Source of the DNA: Symbiodinium sp. CCMP2592
Taxonomy: Eukaryota; Sar; Dinophyceae; Suessiales; Symbiodiniaceae
Length of the DNA: 64,000 nt
Direction: 5' to 3'
Assembly (NCBI GenBank): GCA_905221615.1
Contig: CAJNDT010001313.1
Span: forward strand, 828,501 to 892,500
The notes under the pieces were generated by a model. That model did not search any database. It was not told the DNA's origin and worked only from the letters and a program-made list of their open reading frames with translations. Below, one piece after another: positions 31,187-41,018 of this stretch (positions are counted from its first letter, which is position 1; each line of letters begins with the position of its first letter). A program made the translations under genes and the position numbers.

Positions 31187-31297
31187 CCCAGAGACTCCAA
31201 TATCCCTTAATTAAGGAATATACCTTAGCTCGTATTAGGGATCCTCCTAATTATAATTTAAGGGTATATTCTTTTATTAAGGGAGAGGAGTCTCTGG
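31187..31297. mobile_element. Family C element
   Basis: CCCAGAGACTCCAATATCCC ... GGGAGAGGAGTCTCTGG with CTTAATTAAGGAATATACC inside. Confidence 0.75.
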
Positions 31298-31299
31298 TT

Positions 31300-31372
31300 T
31301 CCTCCACCTTTGACCAAGAGCTCTCTCGAGACTTTCCTAGGCATCTCAGCTCCAACTCCTTGAGTCTTACCT
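31300..31372 (+). CDS. Weak exon candidate between two elements
   Basis: Reads VSSTFDQELSRDFPRHLSSN in the + frame, wedged between family C and family K. Confidence 0.3.
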
Positions 31373-31478
31373 GTAGCCGAAAAGACCCTAAACCCTAAAC
31401 CCTAAACCCTTCTTAGGATTCCTTAATATGGTTTCTATATGTGGTTCCTTAAGACGGTAGGTTTTTCCGTCTACAGGT
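31369..31478. mobile_element. Family K foldback element
   Basis: CCTGTAGCCGAAAAGACCCT ... GTAGGTTTTTCCGTCTACAGG; second copy at 32871. Confidence 0.6.
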
Positions 31479-31520
31479 ACCTTTGGTTAGTAGGGAATGG
31501 AGGCATGGGGTACAAGTATA

Positions 31521-31600
<80 letters not shown>

Positions 31601-31630
31601 CATTCTTCCATTCCCGACTAACCAAAGGTA
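31479..31630. mobile_element. Family G element with (ACT)n expanded in the loop
   Basis: ACCTTTGGTTAGTAGGGAAT ... ATTCCCGACTAACCAAAGGT termini. The loop, which is AACTACTGTTATAAT-like elsewhere, is replaced here by about 27 ACT units (31519-31600). Confidence 0.8.
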
Positions 31631-31769
31631 AACCCTAAAACCCTAAACCCTATAGATCCCTTAAAGGATCCCTTTAAAGGAACCCATTACTACCATTCTT
31701 CCATTCCCTACTAACCAAATGTAAGGAGTGTCGCCTCCGGAGCAAACTTGGGGTTTACCTAAAGGGAAC

Positions 31770-31856
31770 TCCAGAAAGTTGGAATATGGTTTCAGGGTAG
31801 GATACCTTATAATTTACCATAAAGGGTTTAGGATAATCATATTCCAACTTTCTGGC
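31770..31856. mobile_element. Family F element, opposite orientation
   Basis: CCAGAAAGTTGGAATATGGT ... TCATATTCCAACTTTCTGG with the core inverted relative to 12616. Confidence 0.85.
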
Positions 31857-32177
31857 TTTTACTTTAACCCCCCCCAAAACCCTCCTTTTTCGGCGATTTA
31901 AGGTTTAGGGACCCCAAACCGTAAACCCCCCCTCGAAAAAACTCTATCTTTGTTAAGGACCCCATGTTTGGGGGTTTAGGGCAACATCAGCCCTCAAACC
32001 GCATGCGAAGTGGCAAAGCAGGAAGCATGTGCAGCTTCCTTTACTTTACGGCCCTTCATAACTGCAACTATGACTATCGAGCTTCCTTTTAGAGCTTCTG
32101 GCCGATTATAAGCATAACTCTACCTTTGTAGGATTTCGAGGTTCATGGTAGAATACAACAGGAACCCTCGGAAATAG

Positions 32178-32320
32178 TCTACACTGATCCCAACCTCTCG
32201 CTCCAAGTTGCGACTCCCCACCCCACTCCGTACCGTGAATTCGGGCATTTTCAGAAGTTCAACTGCGGCTTACCTCAGCTGGATTACTTGACAGCCCTGC
32301 CCGAAAACCAAGGGCATTCA
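32178..32320 (+). CDS. Candidate exon, 48 codons
   Basis: Open to TAG 32321. Reads YTDPNLSLQVATPHPTPYRE then FGHFQKFNCGLPQLDYLTAL and PENQGHS. Pro/aromatic-rich, soluble, one Cys. AG at 32176-32177. Unknown family. Confidence 0.5.
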
Positions 32321-32374
32321 TAGAGGTTCTTGAAGTGTTGTCGCGCGGAAAAATCTAGAAACGGATGAGACTAC

Positions 32375-32480
32375 ATGGGAGTTTCCAAAAATGAGGGGTA
32401 CCTTTTTTGGGGGTCCTTATAATAAGGATCCTACTATTCAGGGTACCATATTCGGGTCCCCCATTTTCGGAAACTCCCAC
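32375..32480. mobile_element. Family B element
   Basis: TGGGAGTTTCCAAAAATGAG ... ATTTTCGGAAACTCCCA. Confidence 0.85.
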
Positions 32481-32627
32481 ATCAACTCACTCCGCCTTAA
32501 CAAATCGCTTAGAACTGTGGCGAAACACCTACCCCTAGGGCTCCAAGTGCTTTTTTAAAAGTAGGTTAACGAAGCATACCATATACAAGCAAGTAACCCA
32601 TGATTTCGGCAACTGGAGCCCTGCTAA

Positions 32628-32720
32628 GGGGCCTAAATAATCTTCTGCTGGTTCCTTATTATAGTTATAAAATAATGGGCCCAAACAAAACCTTATTTTG
32701 TTTAGTAAGGCCTCTATATT
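32628..32720. mobile_element. Family E element
   Basis: AAGGGGCCTAAATAATCTTC ... GTTTAGTAAGGCCTCTATAT; ends 18 bp before an exon acceptor. Confidence 0.65.
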
Positions 32721-32738
32721 TGGGTAAGCCCTTAGCAG

Positions 32739-32825
32739 GTCTGGACCTACAACGGCTGCTCCAACATCACGCGGTTCATGAACAGCGGGGTCGGAATTTT
32801 AGCTCCCCGGTGGGAAAAATCGATC
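32739..32825 (+). CDS. Candidate exon, ectodomain-like
   Basis: AG|G acceptor at 32737-32738. Phase 0: VWTYNGCSNITRFMNSGVGI then LAPRWEKSI and TGA. Contains N-I-T; third positions up to about 32800 are nearly all C/G. The last residues may be intron. Confidence 0.55.
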
Positions 32826-32870
32826 TGATCTGAACTCGCGGAGTCTGGGTTCTCAAGAGGTTCCTATAGC

Positions 32871-32953
32871 CGAAGAGACCCACCTTTTTTAAGGAAATAT
32901 ACATAGAAACCATAGTAAGGAACAAAAAAACGTAGGTCTTTTCGGCTACAGGT
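32871..32953. mobile_element. Family K element
   Basis: CCTATAGCCGAAGAGACCCA ... TAGGTCTTTTCGGCTACAGG. Confidence 0.7.
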
Positions 32954-33273
32954 TGTGTTTAAGTTACCATAATCACTATAGATCCCGTTCTTCTTAAGGG
33001 GTTGAGTTCAAGTTACCATACGAAGGAAACCTTATTATTCAGTATAGATCTCTAGTATGGCACCCAAAGAGCCTTGACCTGAGAAGTTGTAAACCCAAAG
33101 CTACAGCAAAACTAGCAGGAGATGAGCATAGAGGCCGGTTTAGGGTTTAGGGTTTGAGGCCGTCGTGTCAGTAGTTGTCGTTACTGATATAGGATATTGG
33201 TAATGTATGCTGGTGAGGGGAGTGTTTTTTCGTGGTTCTGAGCTTAGGAGGCTTACCCTCCGGGGTTTTTGGA

Positions 33274-33351
33274 CAGCGTAGCTCGCTGGCCCAGATCTAC
33301 ACTGCGATTGCGATGGCGATCCGCCTTACTTGGCTTCTTGGCACTACGGAT
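33274..33351 (+). CDS. Candidate exon, hydrophobic helix
   Basis: Reads QRSSLAQIYTAIAMAIRLTW then LLGTTD before TAG 33352. Could be a membrane-proximal helix. The 83-codon ORF in the shifted frame has poorer codon use. Confidence 0.4.
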
Positions 33352-33426
33352 TAGGGTCAGAGTCTGCTGGTTCAGGATTTTTTGCATTCATGATGTCATG
33401 GCAGCCACCTCGGCCCCCATTCCCCT

Positions 33427-33489
33427 AGCATTGAACGTAACACCGACGAGCTGCAGGTGTTCCTTCCGAAAGCCAGCGGCATCACAACC
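33427..33489 (+). CDS. Candidate exon
   Basis: After CCTAG; reads SIERNTDELQVFLPKASGIT then TGA. GC3-rich. Confidence 0.4.
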
Positions 33490-33532
33490 TGAACTTCAGA
33501 TGCGTGCGTCGAAATCCTGAGCCCGAACACAT

Positions 33533-33641
33533 CCCAGACCTTCCAAAATCCCTTAATTAAGGAATATACCTTAAATTATAGCAGGATCCCTAATATGATT
33601 TAAGGAATATTCCTTACTTAAGAGATTTTGGAAGGTGTGGG
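33533..33641. mobile_element. Family C element
   Basis: CCCAGACCTTCCAAAATCCC ... GAGATTTTGGAAGGTGTGGG; long near-perfect palindrome. Confidence 0.85.
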
Positions 33642-33971
33642 GTGCTTGAAAGCAAACACAATTCACCGAGGCGTGTAACTGCTCGACGCCGACAGCGACT
33701 CCGCGCCACCCAGCACCGGGAGGGGGAGCTCCGAAGGGACCTCGAGGCGGGGCACTTTCGCAACTTCTCAAAGCTTTCAGAACCTTGGTAGAAACCCTTA
33801 AAGTTCACAACCTTACCTCAGATTTTCTGAAATCACCTGAAGAGGTGCGGTATACACCCTAAACTCTGGAAGCCCGCGTAGTAGGATCGTTCATGCGAGA
33901 ACCAAGAATAGCGAACCGGACTTCTGGCTTTGTCAAACCCACCGTGGTCTTCGCCTGATCTATAATTCCTC

Positions 33972-34039
33972 ATACCTACTTATAGCCCCAATTGAGGTAC
34001 TTATAACCTTACTTGCTAAGTCCCATGATCCTCCAAGTG
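33972..34039. mobile_element. Family A right half
   Basis: ACTTATAGCCCCAATTGAGG ... AAGTCCCATGATCCTCCAAG without the left terminus. Confidence 0.6.
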
Positions 34040-34044
34040 CCCCT

Positions 34045-34131
34045 GAAAAGTTGCTGACAGGATGCCTGCTGGGACGCATCTCCTCGGAAGGAGAAGGCCC
34101 GCAGTCGCCTTCCATGGGTCTGTGGGGCTTT
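34045..34131 (+). CDS. Candidate exon against a family A end
   Basis: Reads EKLLTGCLLGRISSEGEGPQ then SPSMGLWGF and TGA. Starts five bases after the family A right half. Confidence 0.4.
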
Positions 34132-34195
34132 TGAAGCTGGGAAGTCTAGGGTTCGGGGTCAGGGGACAGGGGTTTAGGAGGGGTTTAAGGTAACA

Positions 34196-34281
34196 GCCAG
34201 AAAGTTGGAATATGCTTATCCTAAGCCTTCTATGGTAAATTATAGGGTATCCTACCCTGAAGCCATATTCCAACTTTCTGG
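34196..34281. mobile_element. Family F element
   Basis: GCCAGAAAGTTGGAATATGC ... CCATATTCCAACTTTCTGG. Confidence 0.85.
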
Positions 34282-34373
34282 ACTTCCCTTTAAGGGTTTC
34301 GGGTTTAGGATTTCCTTAGGGTTTGGGTTGTGAGTTTAGGGTTTGGGGTTGAGAATGCCGGGCTACAAGCTGA

Positions 34374-34460
34374 CCCTTGGTTAGTAGGGAATGGAAGAAT
34401 GGTACTAACAGTAGTTATAATTGCACCCCATTCCTCCATTCCCTACTAACCAATGGTAAG
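34374..34460. mobile_element. Family G element
   Basis: CCTTGGTTAGTAGGGAATGG ... CATTCCCTACTAACCAATGG, loop ACTAACAGTAGTTATAATTG. Confidence 0.85.
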
Positions 34461-34626
34461 TAAGGCGTGCAAAGATGTGCTATGGCGAGTAGTAATGGGG
34501 GATTTAGGGTTTAGGGATTTCAGGTGTAAGGGTTTAGGGGTTTGTGTTGGGGTTTAGGACTTTTTGGTTTAGGGCTGAGGACTGTTTTGACTTGGGAAAT
34601 TTTGGATGTACCCTGATTTGTTGCAG

Positions 34627-34672
34627 GCCGCTCGAGACGCTCTTCGTGAAGCCGGCTGGAAGGAGACTCGTT
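34627..34672 (+). CDS. Candidate small exon
   Basis: TTGTTGCAG|G acceptor. Phase-1 frame PLETLFVKPAGRRLV with almost every third base G/C. Confidence 0.5.
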
Positions 34673-34674
34673 TG

Positions 34675-34825
34675 AGATTTAGGGGTTAGGGTTTAGGGGT
34701 TTAGGGGTGCAGAGGTTTAGAGGTTTAGGGGTTAGGGGTTTAGGGGCCTAGAGGCTTAGAGATTTAGGGGTTTAGAGGTTCAGGGGTTTAGGGCTTTGGG
34801 GGTTTACGGTTTAGGGTTTTGACGT
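34675..34825. repeat. TTTAGGGG minisatellite-like tract
   Basis: GGGGTTTAGAGGTTTAGGGG-type units in one orientation. Confidence 0.8.
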
Positions 34826-34828
34826 CAG

Positions 34829-34908
34829 GCAGAAGAGTAAATGCTTCTGGCGCTTCTGTCAGGGCCCCACTGGGCCAGTGCACAGCATCTCAGGCCCCGA
34901 GTCCTTCA
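34829..34908 (+). CDS. Candidate exon, Cys/Trp-containing
   Basis: AG|G acceptor 34827-34828. Reads QKSKCFWRFCQGPTGPVHSI then SGPESF. C-x-x-x-x-C pair; good codon bias. Confidence 0.5.
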
Positions 34909-34910
34909 TA

Positions 34911-35040
34911 GAGGGACCTTAATTAACTAGAAATAGGGTTCCTTTCAAAGGGGTCTATAAGGGCTACTATAAGGGATCTATAACGCATTGTAAGTAGTAA
35001 GGAACCCCCAGAATAGTGTTGGTAATTATTCTGGCCCCTT
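34911..35040. mobile_element. Family E element with internal insertion
   Basis: GAGGGACCTTAATTAACTAG ... GGTAATTATTCTGGCCCCTT, enlarged by GGTCTATAAGGGCTACTATA sequence. Confidence 0.6.
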
Positions 35041-35149
35041 TTCTAAGCCCCAGATTCCCAATTCCAAACCCTAAACCCTAAACCCTAAACCCTATACTAA
35101 TGCTTAGTCTAAGCCCCAAATCCCCAATTCCAAAGCTGCTTCAGTGCAG

Positions 35150-35193
35150 GACCCTCAGCTGAATGACCTCACGCAGGAGATTCTGAGGACCGG
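35150..35193 (+). CDS. Candidate small exon
   Basis: GTGCAG|G acceptor. DPQLNDLTQEILRT, phase 0, GC3-rich; next bases are TTTAGGG repeats. Confidence 0.5.
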
Positions 35194-35307
35194 TTTAGGG
35201 TTTAGGGTTTAAGGGTTTAGGGTTTAGGGTGAGGGGGTAGCAAAACGTCAAGAAGTCTGTGTTGAGGGCTCTTTTTGCAGTGCTACGTAAGAAGTCTCGA
35301 ACTTTCA

Positions 35308-35413
35308 TTTGGGTGGTTGTCAAAATTATGGTCCATTTTTGGGTCCTTATTATAGTACGGCACCTAATATTTAAGGCACCCAAAAAGGGACCATAATTCT
35401 GACAAGCACCCAT
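35308..35413. mobile_element. Family D element
   Basis: TTGGGTGGTTGTCAAAATTA ... CATAATTCTGACAAGCACCC, core TATTATAGTACGGCACCTAA. Confidence 0.85.
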
Positions 35414-35457
35414 ATGAGGTGTTCAGGGCGTGATGTTGGACGGTTGAGGCTTTCGAG

Positions 35458-35499
35458 GGCTTCAAGGCGCCGGATGTTCGTAAAGTTTCTGTCTTCGAG
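35458..35499 (+). CDS. Weak small exon candidate
   Basis: GAG|G start; GFKAPDVRKVSVFE; abuts a family A element at 35502. Confidence 0.35.
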
Positions 35500-35501
35500 G
35501 C

Positions 35502-35625
35502 TACTTAAAAGATCATGGGACTTAGTAACTAGGGTTATAATTAGGGTAACTGTACTTATAACCTCTTATACCCCCAATTAGGGTACTTATAACCTTACTT
35601 ACTAAGTCCCATGATCCTCCAAGTA
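35502..35625. mobile_element. Family A element
   Basis: TACTTAAAAGATCATGGGAC ... GTCCCATGATCCTCCAAGTA. Confidence 0.85.
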
Positions 35626-35660
35626 CAGGCAATATAGGGTTTAGGGTTTAGGGCCTTACA

Positions 35661-35748
35661 ATTGCCGATACTATTCCTAGGGTTCCCGTTTATGATTAAA
35701 GTAAAGTGGGCCCCAAAACCCGACTCTAATTATTAAGGCCCCTACAGG
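35661..35748. mobile_element. Family E element
   Basis: TACTATTCCTAGGGTTCCCG ... CTAATTATTAAGGCCCCTAC. Confidence 0.65.
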
Positions 35749-35749
35749 T

Positions 35750-35900
35750 TTGTGGACTTTCCCGGGCCAATGTAGGAATCCATGGTAAGCTAGTTGGCCT
35801 AGGCACGACCTGGAGGCCACGTGCCGTTTTGCGATTGCGTCGTTGCTTTTTTCTGCATGGCCTGGCAGCATGTCAATGTCTCTCTCGAGCTCAATCGTCA
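35750..35900. CDS. Coding-like island, strand ambiguous
   Basis: + strand after CTACAG|G reads VCGLSRANVGIHGKLVGLGT; - strand reads MTIELERDIDMLPGHAEKSN. Both credible, neither recognised. Confidence 0.3.
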
Positions 35901-35913
35901 CAATGACTTAGGG

Positions 35914-36008
35914 GTACCTAGAAATAATTTTTTATTTTTGGTTATTATAATCCCTAAGAAACAGCTAAAATTATAGTTTTTGCTAGGGTTCTAAGTTCAG
36001 TATAGATG
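35914..36008. repeat. Family M interspersed repeat, copy 1
   Basis: 95 bp, not palindromic: AAATAATTTTTTATTTTTGG ... GCTAGGGTTCTAAGTTCAGT. Second copy at 60241-60335. Confidence 0.8.
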
Positions 36009-36149
36009 AGAGTATTTACCTCGAATCATTACTTCATTTCGCAGCTCTTAGGGCCGACAGTCTGCGAGCCTGCCCTGCTTGCTCTAGGATTTGGGGTTGA
36101 TGGGGGCTTAGGGTTAAGGATCTAGGGTTGAGGGGTCTAGGGCTCAAGT

Positions 36150-36215
36150 ACTGTAGCCGCAATGAGCCAGGCAGTTCGTCGAAGTGGAACACGCGAAGCT
36201 TACGAAAACCGCAAA
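36150..36215 (+). CDS. Weak exon candidate
   Basis: Reads KYCSRNEPGSSSKWNTRSLR in a GC3-rich frame. Confidence 0.3.
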
Positions 36216-36276
36216 CCCGAAACCTGAGACGACTCTGAAGCCCCGAGCATTCGGCTCGCTTCGCCCACGTTTGTTT

Positions 36277-36365
36277 AGGACTTAGTAAGTATAAGGGCAA
36301 GTAGTTGTAAGTATAGTTACGCTTATGATGACCCTATAGTTTCAAAGTCCCATGATCCTTTAAGC
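36277..36365. mobile_element. Family A element, left end lost
   Basis: GGACTTAGTAAGTATAAGGG ... AAGTCCCATGATCCTTTAAG. Confidence 0.6.
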
Positions 36366-36500
36366 AGAGCTTTCATGCTCAGCGAAGCAGGCACCAGAGC
36401 CTTGACGCCGGGGTCAGTGTGGCCTACTTGTGCCTGGGCTCAGTTCTCAAACGGTTTATACCTCAAGTGTACCTGAAGAGCAGAATTAGGGCTTCTGGCT

Positions 36501-36613
36501 TACTTAAAGGATCATGGGACTTAGTAACTAGGGTTATAACTAGGGTAACTATACTTATAACCCCATTAAGGTACTTATAACCTTACTTACTAAGTCCCAT
36601 GATCCTCCAAGTA
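36501..36613. mobile_element. Family A element
   Basis: TACTTAAAGGATCATGGGAC ... GTCCCATGATCCTCCAAGTA. Confidence 0.85.
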
Positions 36614-36665
36614 GGGTTTTGAGTTAAGTGGTCCAGATCTTGTAGGTTGCGGGAGGGTGTCACAG

Positions 36666-36861
36666 GCGGCACTTGGCCATGCTATCAACCGCGGAGACCT
36701 TTTCAGCACTGCGATCCTCCCGGCCTAGATCTCGAACGCTGGGAGCGGGGGTGGGAGTATTCCCGAGTCTGAATGAAGTGTCCAAGAACCCTGCATTCCG
36801 TCTGGCCATGCAGACTTGGCAAGCATCTCCACGAGTCGAGACTGGTAGAGCCCTTCGCCCA
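36666..36861 (+). CDS. Candidate exon, 65 codons, Ser/Arg-rich
   Basis: GTCACAG|G acceptor at 36664-36665. Reads RHLAMLSTAETFSALRSSRP, then RSRTLGAGVGVFPSLNEVSK and NPAFRLAMQTWQASPRVETG, open to TAG 36862. Likely cytoplasmic. A donor may be at ACTG|GTAGAG (36844-36845). Confidence 0.5.
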
Positions 36862-36990
36862 TAGGGGCGACGCACCCTAAACGCGAAACCCCTGCAACCC
36901 AAGACCCTAACCCTTATACCCTAAACTCCCCACGACCCCAACCTCTAAACCCCAAACTTCTAAGCTACTAAACTCCCAACCCCCACGACC

Positions 36991-37069
36991 CTGCCTTCGA
37001 AGACCGGAGTCCCTAGGCTATCGGACACCTGGTCCTCGATAGCCAAGGACCACTCAGTGTCGGGGGTTG
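36991..37069 (+). CDS. Candidate exon
   Basis: Frame CTG 36991 reads LPSKTGVPRLSDTWSSIAKD then HSVSGVG; most third bases G/C. Confidence 0.45.
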
Positions 37070-37273
37070 GACGGGGAGGGGGCGAGCTTTGGGTTTTGAG
37101 GGTTTAGGGTTGTTTTGTTGTTGAAAGGTTTAGACTTTATGGGATTCAGGGGGCATTGAAGCAGGTTTGGCGGTCTGGGGCTGAAGTGGGGATGAAGCTT
37201 ATGGGAAACCCTAAACCCTAAGCCCTGCATGGGGGTCTTTCAAGTTTGGGATGTTGGGGGGTTGGTGTTGCAG

Positions 37274-37312
37274 GCTTCGGCATGCTGGCATTTTTCAACG
37301 TCTGGATTTAGG
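37274..37312 (+). CDS. Candidate small hydrophobic exon
   Basis: GTTGCAG|G acceptor 37272-37273. Reads FGMLAFFNVWI; could be part of a membrane helix; ends at TTTAGGG. Confidence 0.4.
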
Positions 37313-37692
37313 GGTTTAGGGGCTCAGGGTTTAGGGTGTGACCCGCTCCAGCTGCCCCAAGAGGTAAAGGTCTCTTAGTGCTTGATATGTGTGGGAATTT
37401 TGAAGTTCTCTAAACATAGCCTCTAAAAAAAGATGGGGAGGTAATGCAGACAGCAGAGACGTGGAACATTTTGACGGATGGACAGAGGGCTAGGATGCCC
37501 AGTAGTACCCTTATTCCCTTTCTGTAGTCCTAGGTTCCTTATAAAGTTACCCAATACCAAAAAGAGAAGCCTTTTTATTCTTAGGTTACTGGGTATCCTA
37601 GGAGCGAGGCGACAGGACGCCATGGAGGGGTTGGGGATTTGGGTGCTGCCCTAAAGCCCCGAACCTTAACCCGTTAACGGTTGACCCATCCC

Positions 37693-37778
37693 CTTCCTGG
37701 CTTCTACTGTAACGCCTGGCAGGAGCGGAGCGGCGAAGAAAACCCCAGCTTTTACGACCTGAAGGACTCGAAAGTTAG
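37693..37778 (+). CDS. Candidate exon
   Basis: Reads PGFYCNAWQERSGEENPSFY then DLKDSKV. Strong codon bias and natural composition; ends at the minisatellite. Unknown family. Confidence 0.5.
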
Positions 37779-37779
37779 G

Positions 37780-38010
37780 GGCGTCGGGGTTTAGGAAGTT
37801 TAGGGTTTCGGAGTTTAGGAAGTTTAAGGCTTCGGCGTTTAGGAAGTTGAGGGTTTAGGATTCTGAAATCGGAGTTGAGGAAGTTTAGGGTTTAGGATTC
37901 TGAAGTCGGCGCTTAAAAAGTTTAGGATTTAGGATTCTGAAGTCTGCGTTTAGGAAGTTTAGGGTTTAGGATTCTGAAGCCGGCGTTAGGAAGTTTGGGG
38001 TTTTTGGATT
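37780..38010. repeat. 35-40-bp telomere-derived minisatellite
   Basis: Unit GTTTAGGAAGTTTAGGGTTT + AGGATTCTGAAGTCGGC in about six degenerate copies. Confidence 0.85.
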
Positions 38011-38139
38011 CTGAGTTTTAGGGCTTCTCCTACTGCTAGATGGCTTTGGTTTGGGGTTTAGGTTCACGGCTTGAGGGCTCAGGGTTGAGAGGTTCAAGGC
38101 TCCGTGACCCACGGGTTTGACGTTGAAGGATGTAGGACG

Positions 38140-38350
38140 TAGTTTGCGCAGCAAGGACCCAGGGAGGAATCTGCTTTAATGGGTTCCTTCCTGCTCCCAT
38201 AGTTGGTAAATTCATCTTTGCTATGCGACTGTGCTGCGGAGTTTGGGGCTTGAGGGCTCATGACTGGCCTTTTGCAGAGTCTCGCAGTTCGGACCTTTGG
38301 CGTTCTTCTGTCTTAGGACTTTAACTTTTTGTGCTTTTATATGAGCTTTA
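38140..38350 (+). CDS. Weak open frame
   Basis: Open without repeats: ARTQGGICFNGFLPAPIVGK then FIFAMRLCCGVWGLRAHDWP. Could be an exon; codon bias weak. Confidence 0.3.
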
Positions 38351-38409
38351 ATAATCCGTAGGCTAAAGGTTTAACGTTTGGGAGGGCTTCAGAAGCCGGC
38401 CAAGAAGTT

Positions 38410-38688
38410 CTGCAGTGCCGGCTATAGTTGTCCCCTCGAAGCCTTCTTTGTGATGGCTCTTCCAACCTTGCATCGAGGACGTGTGGGCCACTGAATCTGC
38501 TGCCTTTATGCTTTGAACTGCGTAAGCATCCGAACTTCTTGGACAGGCCTAATCAAGTTCTGAACCGAAAACAGGACAGCGGGCCCCAAAACAAACGGCT
38601 CATGGAATGCGAAGCCCCAGGCCCCAAGGCCCAAGCAAGTGCACGACACGGCTTAAATCGACGCTTGAGCGGGAAGCCGCCTCAGTAG
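38410..38688 (+). CDS. Candidate exon, soluble, basic
   Basis: Frame to TAG at 38686 reads CDGSSNLASRTCGPLNLLPL, HPNFLDRPNQVLNRKQDSGP, NKRLMECEAPGPKAQASARH. Repeat-free, Gln/Asn/Arg-rich. No domain recognised. Confidence 0.4.
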
Positions 38689-38838
38689 CGTCACATCTTG
38701 GATTCGTGTGGGCCTTTGGGGGTTAGGGTTCAGGGTAAGTCCTGCACATCTGACACAAAGACAACAGCCCCAACGCCGCCTCGGTTCAGGGGTTTAGGGG
38801 TTTGGGGTTTAGGGGTTTAGGGTTTAGGGGTTTAGGGT

Positions 38839-38898
38839 AGCAGTTGCGCAAGCCAGGACGTCATATTCTTCGGCGAAGCCCCAATTGGCAAGGAGCGG
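38839..38898 (+). CDS. Candidate exon
   Basis: Reads SSCASQDVIFFGEAPIGKER before TGA; follows a TTTAGGG tract ending in TAGCAG. Confidence 0.45.
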
Positions 38899-38929
38899 TG
38901 AAGCCTGCCGAGTTGATCTTGGCACCTCC

Positions 38930-39320
38930 CTACCTGCCTACCTTCCTATCATCTTTCTATCGATGGATAGATCCATCTATTCATCATCTATTTGTCGGTT
39001 TACTCTTTACCTGACCTGCCCTGACCGGACCACACCCTATCTTATCTTGCATTATCTTGTTGCGGCTTGTTTTATACCGCCTTGCTTTACTTGTCGTATA
39101 GTGAATGCATCGCCTTATCTTATCAGATCATGTCTTGTCTTGGTGTGTAGAGAGTGAGAAAGCCTTGTATTTTTTGGGTTAAATCAATTTGGCTTATCAT
39201 AAATTCAATGCGTATCGTATCTTGTTCATGTCCGACCTAGTTTTACTTAACTGTCTGTCTATCTATCTACATACCTGACCATCTATCTATCTATCTCTGT
39301 ATCGATGGTTTCATGTGTCG
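38930..39320. repeat. CTAT/CTTAT-rich degenerate microsatellite
   Basis: CTACCTGCCTACCTTCCTAT, CTTATCTTGCATTATCTTGT, CTATCTATCTATCTCTGTAT. Confidence 0.75.
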
Positions 39321-39790
39321 CATGCATACATGTAGGCAGGTAGGTACGTACATACGCATGTCTTGCGTGTGTGCGCATGCATGTGTGCATGCATGTATGC
39401 ATCATGCCAGAAGGTGTTTTCTGAATGCTGATGTAGCGAACAAGAACCTTTTGACTTTGGTGCTTCACCCTTTTTCCCACGGCCTGCTATGTCATTTATG
39501 CCCGTGTACAACATGTGCATGTACTTAGTTCACTTTTGAACAGGCAGGCATATGTATGCAGCCTGTATGCAGCCAAGGATGAACAGCATACACATACTTA
39601 TGCACATGCATACACAACCGTATACTATGCGTACATACATGCTACTCACACGCATACACAAATACAAGTGCACATACATTCACACTTTTCTTCATACAGC
39701 ACGTGCATACGTAAATACATACATACATAGATACATACACACATACGTTCACACATGCATACATACCTACATACATACGTGCATGCAGGT
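39320..39790. repeat. TACA/TGCA degenerate microsatellite
   Basis: ACATACATAGATACATACAC and GCATGCATGTGTGCATGCAT; the intervening 39410-39540 is unique without gene signal. Confidence 0.75.
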
Positions 39791-39890
39791 CTGCACCACC
39801 AATCCCGTACCCATAAATGCTTAAGTGGCGCTTTGCTTGCGGGGTGTGTCATGCTTGCCTGCCTACAAAGGCATCGAAGACAGGATTTAG

Positions 39891-40034
39891 GATGCCTCTT
39901 GTGGTCACCAAGCTCCTGTGGAAGATCCACACGATGCAGGACATTCCCTGCCCCCGCGACGGCCGCATGGGCTGTGCGCTCGTAGAAGCCCGGCTATGCA
40001 GCTCAAGATGCCGACAGCTTCCGAAAGACTTCTG
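39891..40034 (+). CDS. Candidate exon, 48 codons open
   Basis: GATTTAG|G acceptor at 39889-39890. Phase 1: MPLVVTKLLWKIHTMQDIPC then PRDGRMGCALVEARLCSS. Very GC3-rich to about 39985. Unknown family; three other frames here are shadows. Confidence 0.55.
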
Positions 40035-40329
40035 AATTATCTGCACATCCTAAACCGTGAAGGCTTACTATTACTGTCATTTTTGTTATCATGGCTATGA
40101 AGATTGCTATTACTTGTTCTAATTTTGATGTTGTGAACTCGAATGTCTGGTATCTCAGGACACGTTGCCGCGACCCTGGCGGCGCGCCTGTACGCATTTC
40201 CTGTCTTGGACATGGAAATACAACATCGAGTGGCTCCTCAAGCAGTTTGAAGTGACCTTGCACTGGTAAACGTTAACGTCAAAAGTGCTCTGTGCCAATA
40301 CTATGCAGAGCCAGAGCCGGCGGCTGAGA

Positions 40330-40335
40330 CCTCAC

Positions 40336-40370
<35 letters not shown>

Positions 40371-40373
40371 CAT

Positions 40374-40404
<31 letters not shown>

Positions 40405-40411
40405 CATATAC

Positions 40412-40466
<55 letters not shown>

Positions 40467-40475
40467 TACATGTAT
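40330..40475. repeat. (TA)n/(TACATA)n microsatellite
   Basis: About 145 bp of TATATATATATA with TACATA interruptions; YIYIYI frames are artefacts. Confidence 0.95.
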
Positions 40476-40719
40476 AAGTGCTTCTACCTCCACCACGTCT
40501 TGTATGCCACACACGCCAGGCCGTGGCTATCACGCCATGCCTGTTGCGGTGTGTTGAGTTGCACTCCCTTACGAGAGTCCTTAGTAGAGCAGCAAGACGA
40601 GAAAGTAAGATTATCCCCTCATAGATTTTATAGACCCTATATGATTAAGTGCAATTTAGTGATTGGTGTTCTCCAAATCCCTGTTACTCCGGGCCCCTCT
40701 TTGACCCCTTCATCCCAAG

Positions 40720-40925
40720 TCCTGACGCCAAGCCCAAAACCCGAACCCAGGCACGGCAGATAAACCATTGACCCAAAGCCCCAAGCCCAAAATCCTAAGC
40801 CCTAAGCCCCAACCCAGCCAAGGCAGATAAACCCTATACCCAAAGCCCAAAACCCTGAGCCCTAATACCCCTGAACCCTAAACCCTAAACCCTAAACCCA
40901 GCCCTAATGCAGCCAAGGCAGATAA
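40720..40925. repeat. GCCAAGGCAGATAAACC / CCCTAAGCCC repeats
   Basis: Three copies of GCACGGCAGATAAACC / GCCAAGGCAGATAA spaced 60-110 bp apart, each followed by CCCTAAGCCC words. Confidence 0.75.
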
Positions 40926-40930
40926 GCAGC

Positions 40931-41018
40931 GCCCTGGAAAACTGGACGACCGAATCCTACCTGGAGCCCTCGAAGACCTTCTTGTACATGCGACCCGCCA
41001 TGAAGCCTTCGGGTCAAG
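40931..41018 (+). CDS. Candidate exon
   Basis: Starts after GATAAGCAGC. Reads ALENWTTESYLEPSKTFLYM then RPAMKPSGQG; almost all third bases C/G. Contains N-W-T. Unknown family. Confidence 0.55.

Noticed and set aside
40279-40557. YIYIYI-type ORFs on both strands (also at 29074-29407 and 9676-10385)
   Set aside because: Products of TA/TACA microsatellites.
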